Of a stretch of DNA of 64,000 nucleotides, positions 61,305 through 64,000 are shown piece by piece. The translations under genes were made by a program, and so were the position numbers. Within the stretch, counting starts at the first letter, position 1, and each line of letters begins with the position of its first letter. Source of the stretch: Methanomassiliicoccaceae archaeon UBA421 (GTDB taxonomy: Archaea > Thermoplasmatota > Thermoplasmata > Methanomassiliicoccales > Methanomethylophilaceae); assembly GCA_002498365.1 (NCBI GenBank), contig DAHB01000004.1:124001-188000 (forward strand), in the 5' to 3' direction. Below the pieces are notes generated by a model, which was given only the letters and a program-made list of their open reading frames with translations, had not been told where the DNA came from and ran no database searches.

Positions 61305-62273
61305 ATGAGGGCAAAAGAGGTTCTCGCGAGCAGTGCGATAATCATGTCCGTCGCTCTGATTTTTTCATTGATCCTGAACGTATCCGGTTATTTCCCGGGG
61401 GATGTGCTGGTACCGAAAATCAGGAGCGACATCACGGTCTTCGTGCTTGCAGTCATGATGACCGTCTCGCTCTCACGCATTCCTTATAGGAACCTCGACC
61501 CTGTGAAGAACGTTCGCTCAGTTACCAGGGCCATGTTGCTTGGCCTGGTGGTCGCCGCGGTCATCCCCCTTGTCGGTTATTTCCTGATGAAGGACACTTC
61601 CTGGGGAGGGTACTCCGCCGGCCTGGTGTTCGTTGCGGCCGCTCCCTTTGCAGCCTCGGTCGCACCTCTGTCCTACATTCTGAGAGGAGACATGGAACAT
61701 GCCGCCAGAGGCACCATACTGGTTTATGTGGCTTCCCTCCTCTGGATACCGTTCATTATCTACATTACCTTGGGAAAGACGGTGGACATGACCGATGTGG
61801 TCATCACCGTGGTGGAGATCATCGGCGCGCCGCTGGTATTTTCCAGGCTGCTGACCAAGGTGAAGATAGAAAGGACTACGATGTCCATAATGATGAACCT
61901 GTTCATCTCCTTCTTGGTCATACTGTCTGTAAGCTCAACTAACTTCCCTAAGGAGATGGCCCCCCTGCTCCTCTTTGTTTTGATCGCCGGCCTCAGGACT
62001 TTCGCCCTGGGCTCCGGCGTTGAGTACGCCGAGAAAAAAATGGGGATGGGCTGGCACCAGCGCGTGACGGACGTCCTCATGGTCTCTTACCGGAATAAGG
62101 GGATCGCGATCGCGATGTGCGCGGCCACAATGGGCCCCGCGGTCGGAATAGCGATGGTCGCCATAGCCACCTCCATCGTTGTGGAGATATGCTGGGTCAT
62201 CTTCATGGATTCTGCGCTCTTCTCAAAAAGGAGGATGCGCAGGGAGATCGGTTCAGAAGTCGGTGATACGTGA
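61305..62273 (+). CDS. BASS-like (bile acid:sodium symporter superfamily) membrane transporter
   Basis: A membrane protein of 322 residues with about nine or ten helices. AAPFAASVAPLSYILRGD near residue 110 and YRNKGIAIAMCAATMGP near residue 262 resemble the two discontinuous core helices of the SBF/BASS fold. The substrate is unknown. I chose the ATG at 61305, which fits a leaderless start; another ATG lies at 61299. Its 3' end overlaps the convergent DUF1848 gene by 21 bases. Confidence 0.75.
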   Translation: MRAKEVLASSAIIMSVALIFSLILNVSGYFPGDVLVPKIRSDITVFVLAVMMTVSLSRIPYRNLDPVKNVRSVTRAMLLGLVVAAVIPLVGYFLMKDTSWGGYSAGLVFVAAAPFAASVAPLSYILRGDMEHAARGTILVYVASLLWIPFIIYITLGKTVDMTDVVITVVEIIGAPLVFSRLLTKVKIERTTMSIMMNLFISFLVILSVSSTNFPKEMAPLLLFVLIAGLRTFALGSGVEYAEKKMGMGWHQRVTDVLMVSYRNKGIAIAMCAATMGPAVGIAMVAIATSIVVEICWVIFMDSALFSKRRMRREIGSEVGDT

Positions 62274-63173
62274 GCGCCTTTCCGAGATCTCCGTCACGGT
62301 ATCCGTATCCCTCACGGACCCATAGAGCATCTCGGATCCGGAGTCGTACATCTTTGATGCGCGCCGGTCTTCGGTCACGCGGTTCGCATAGCAGTAGATG
62401 CAGTTGTGCATGCATGTGTCATAAGCGCCGATGTCGATGTTCCTGACACATCTGCAACCGTCCCTTATGTTACTAGGAACGTCCTCGAAGGGGATGCCGA
62501 GAGAGATCATTGTCTCCCGGTCGATGCAACCTCGGTTGTCGACCCCGTACTCCGGATATCCCCGGGACGAGCAGCATAGGCTCGCCCGGATGCCGTATTC
62601 CCTCGATATCTCGCCTGCCATCCTCATGAAGTCCTCCCTTTGGAGCGGCGAAGATAAAGAGAGAGGCCTTGCACTTTTCAGTTCTTCGAACTTGGGATAC
62701 ATGTCCAGAAAGCTGAAGACACACCTCTCCGTATGATCCGAAAGCTCCGAGCAGAGAAGCCTGAACTTTCTTTCATGATATCTCATATTATGCCTTTCGT
62801 CGATTATCACGGGGTCATACCTCCACATGGTACGACCTTTTCCGATCTTTTCCGAAATCTCCCTGAATGCATCTGCGACGGAACCTTTGTCGGGAACGCC
62901 GGGCTCAAGGTCCTTGCCGTATGGGGTTATCGTCACCTGGAATATCATGTCGTATCCCATCCCTTTGATCTCGTCAAGGTACGGCATCATGGGCCTCGGG
63001 TCCTTGGAAATGAGATACAGGCATCCTGCGCTCCTGCAATCGAGGTCGACCCTGTAGACGACCTCGTCGCATATGGGGTTACGGACCATGGCATAACCTG
63101 CCCTCAACCTGTTAATAAGCCATTCCGAGTGAAAAGCGGGTATATCTGTACGTCTGCTGGCGCAGATTATCAC
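62253..63173 (-). CDS. DUF1848-family protein with C-terminal CxxxCxxC motif
   Basis: A 306-residue protein of the DUF1848 family: it opens ICASRRTDIPAFHSEWL and has WRYDPVIIDERH near residue 118. Near the C-terminus, CMHNCIYCYAN looks like a radical-SAM-type cluster site, though placed at the far end. Further Cys (CRSAGC, CRCVRN) lie elsewhere. Function unknown; I infer a metal-cluster enzyme. It is divergent from the ogt-alkD repair pair, with about 48 bases between the start codons. Confidence 0.85.
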   Translation of the reverse strand: MIICASRRTDIPAFHSEWLINRLRAGYAMVRNPICDEVVYRVDLDCRSAGCLYLISKDPRPMMPYLDEIKGMGYDMIFQVTITPYGKDLEPGVPDKGSVADAFREISEKIGKGRTMWRYDPVIIDERHNMRYHERKFRLLCSELSDHTERCVFSFLDMYPKFEELKSARPLSLSSPLQREDFMRMAGEISREYGIRASLCCSSRGYPEYGVDNRGCIDRETMISLGIPFEDVPSNIRDGCRCVRNIDIGAYDTCMHNCIYCYANRVTEDRRASKMYDSGSEMLYGSVRDTDTVTEISERRSRITDF

Positions 63174-63220
63174 AAAATCCTATATGTGATGTGCAAGATA
63201 AACATTCAGGAGGATACCGA

Positions 63221-63697
63221 TTGACAACAGACAGGTACACTTTCACTTATGTGACGCTTTTCGGAAAGTTCAGCATAAGCGAAGACGGCGAGGGCAATAT
63301 CTGCGGGCTATACCTGCCTTGCAACAACCTTCCCTGCGCCATAGACCGGGAGACGGAGGCGATAGCGGAGGCGGCCTCTCAGCTTAAGGAATATCTATCG
63401 GGGAGCAGAAGGGCCTTCGACGTTCCCCTTTCCTATGAGGGATCTGATTTTCAGACAGCGGTATGGAAAAGAATATTGGAGATACCCTACGGTAAGACGG
63501 CCACCTACAGCGAGATCGCGGAAGACATCGGAAGTCCGGGGGCGTCGAGAGCGGTCGGCACGGCCTGCGGCAAGAATGCGATACCCATCTTCATACCCTG
63601 CCATAGGGTCGTACCATCTTCCGGTGGCATCGGGTCGTATGCCGGAGGGAAGATAATGAAAAACAAGCTTCTGAAGCTGGAGGCGGAATTCCTTTGA
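63221..63697 (+). CDS. ogt: Methylated-DNA--protein-cysteine methyltransferase
   Basis: Suicide repair protein (158 residues) that takes methyl groups from O6-methylguanine. The acceptor Cys is in IPIFIPCHRVVPSSGGIGSYAGG, and the helix-turn-helix is FQTAVWKRILEIPYGKTATYSEIA (split as landmark segments FQTAVWKRIL and GKTATYSEIA). I prefer the TTG at 63221, preceded at seven bases by AGGAGG; a GTG at 63191 lacks a ribosome-binding site. It overlaps alkD by four bases. Confidence 0.93.
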   Translation: MTTDRYTFTYVTLFGKFSISEDGEGNICGLYLPCNNLPCAIDRETEAIAEAASQLKEYLSGSRRAFDVPLSYEGSDFQTAVWKRILEIPYGKTATYSEIAEDIGSPGASRAVGTACGKNAIPIFIPCHRVVPSSGGIGSYAGGKIMKNKLLKLEAEFL

Positions 63698-64000
63698 CCA
63701 GGATACTCGGGATGCTTCAGGAGGAGAGCGACAGGAAATACAGGGATTTCAACAAAATTATCGTCAAGAGCGGCAAGCCTGTCATCGGCGTGAGGATGCC
63801 CGCTCTCAGAAAGATCGCATCAGGATTGATGGACGGGGACTGGCGTTCCTATCTTTCCGAAGAGGCCTCTGTATTGGAGGAGGACATAGTCGCAGCCCTG
63901 ATAATAGCCAATGCCCAAATGACCCAGAAAGAGAGACTGGCACTTACGAAGGAATTCGTTCCGAACATAGATAATTGGGCCGTCTGCGATATGCTTTGCG
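63694..64000 (+). CDS. DNA alkylation repair protein AlkD-like, partial
   Basis: A HEAT-like-repeat glycosylase family member, running off the right edge after 102 codons. The family pattern is clear: YRDFNKIIVKSGKPVIGVRMPALRKIA, then LEEDIVAALIIANAQ and VPNIDNWAVCDMLC (landmarks GVRMPALRKI and IDNWAVCDM). The TTG start at 63694 overlaps the ogt stop codon. Together with ogt it forms an alkylation-repair operon. Confidence 0.88.
   Translation, partial: MTRILGMLQEESDRKYRDFNKIIVKSGKPVIGVRMPALRKIASGLMDGDWRSYLSEEASVLEEDIVAALIIANAQMTQKERLALTKEFVPNIDNWAVCDMLC

Noticed and set aside
1..64000. CRISPR arrays, insertion sequences or prophage genes
   Set aside because: I saw no regularly spaced repeats, transposases, integrases or terminal inverted repeats anywhere in the window.

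Overview
The window reads as a chromosomal segment of a methanogen-type Thermoplasmatota archaeon, most likely order Methanomassiliicoccales. Archaeal identity is seen directly: sn-glycerol-1-phosphate dehydrogenase, HMG-CoA synthase in a thiolase/DUF35 operon, membrane LonB, Hel308, a Cgi121-type KEOPS subunit, archaeal NadM, and TATA-driven, often leaderless genes. All 65 complete protein genes annotated here end in TGA or TAA and none in TAG, as expected in a lineage that keeps UAG for pyrrolysine. No methanogenesis gene lies in the window, so the order-level assignment is inference. There is no rRNA, CRISPR array or insertion sequence that I can support.

Layout. 1-2.9 kb: leucine genes leuA-leuC (leuC cut by the left edge), preceded by a 13-codon leader ORF with three consecutive Leu codons. 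3-5.9 kb: superoxide reductase, an iron-sulfur flavoprotein, egsA and UPF0179. 5.9-10.8 kb: purC, an E1-like enzyme, the NAD pair nadM-pncC and lonB. 10.8-16.8 kb: a transglutaminase-like surface protein, hel308, thrB-thrC and the KEOPS gene. 16.8-20.2 kb: a mevalonate-entry operon (regulator, mvaS, thiolase, DUF35). 20.2-26.3 kb: polyphosphate kinase, IMPase, AhpD-like protein, PAP2 phosphatase and aconitase. 26.3-30.3 kb: tRNA-Pro and a glycine-betaine ABC operon behind a roughly 280-nt structured leader. 30.4-37.9 kb: a likely new RNA gene, tRNA-Ile and many small or hypothetical genes. 38-48.8 kb: ferredoxin reductase, ferredoxin, amidohydrolase, stress and CBS proteins, GlyRS, ValRS and a DEAD-box helicase. 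48.9-52 kb: tRNA-Gly and a BspA-like leucine-rich-repeat surface protein. 52.1-56.6 kb: an arsenic island (arsR, acr3, arsM, arsC, bicupin, arsD-like) that looks richer in A+T than its surroundings. 56.6-64 kb: an AlbA_2-type regulator, an M18 peptidase, a UbiA/UbiE pair, a BASS transporter, DUF1848 and the ogt-alkD DNA-repair pair (alkD cut by the right edge).

The strongest unusual signals are regulatory: the leuA leader peptide bracketed by an inverted repeat that reaches the leuA ribosome-binding site, an independently promoted structured RNA at 31.0-31.3 kb, the betaine-operon leader, and several dyads at promoters. Among proteins, the mevalonate-operon thiolase appears to have lost its usual catalytic Cys and His, and ValRS has a divergent KMSKS loop.
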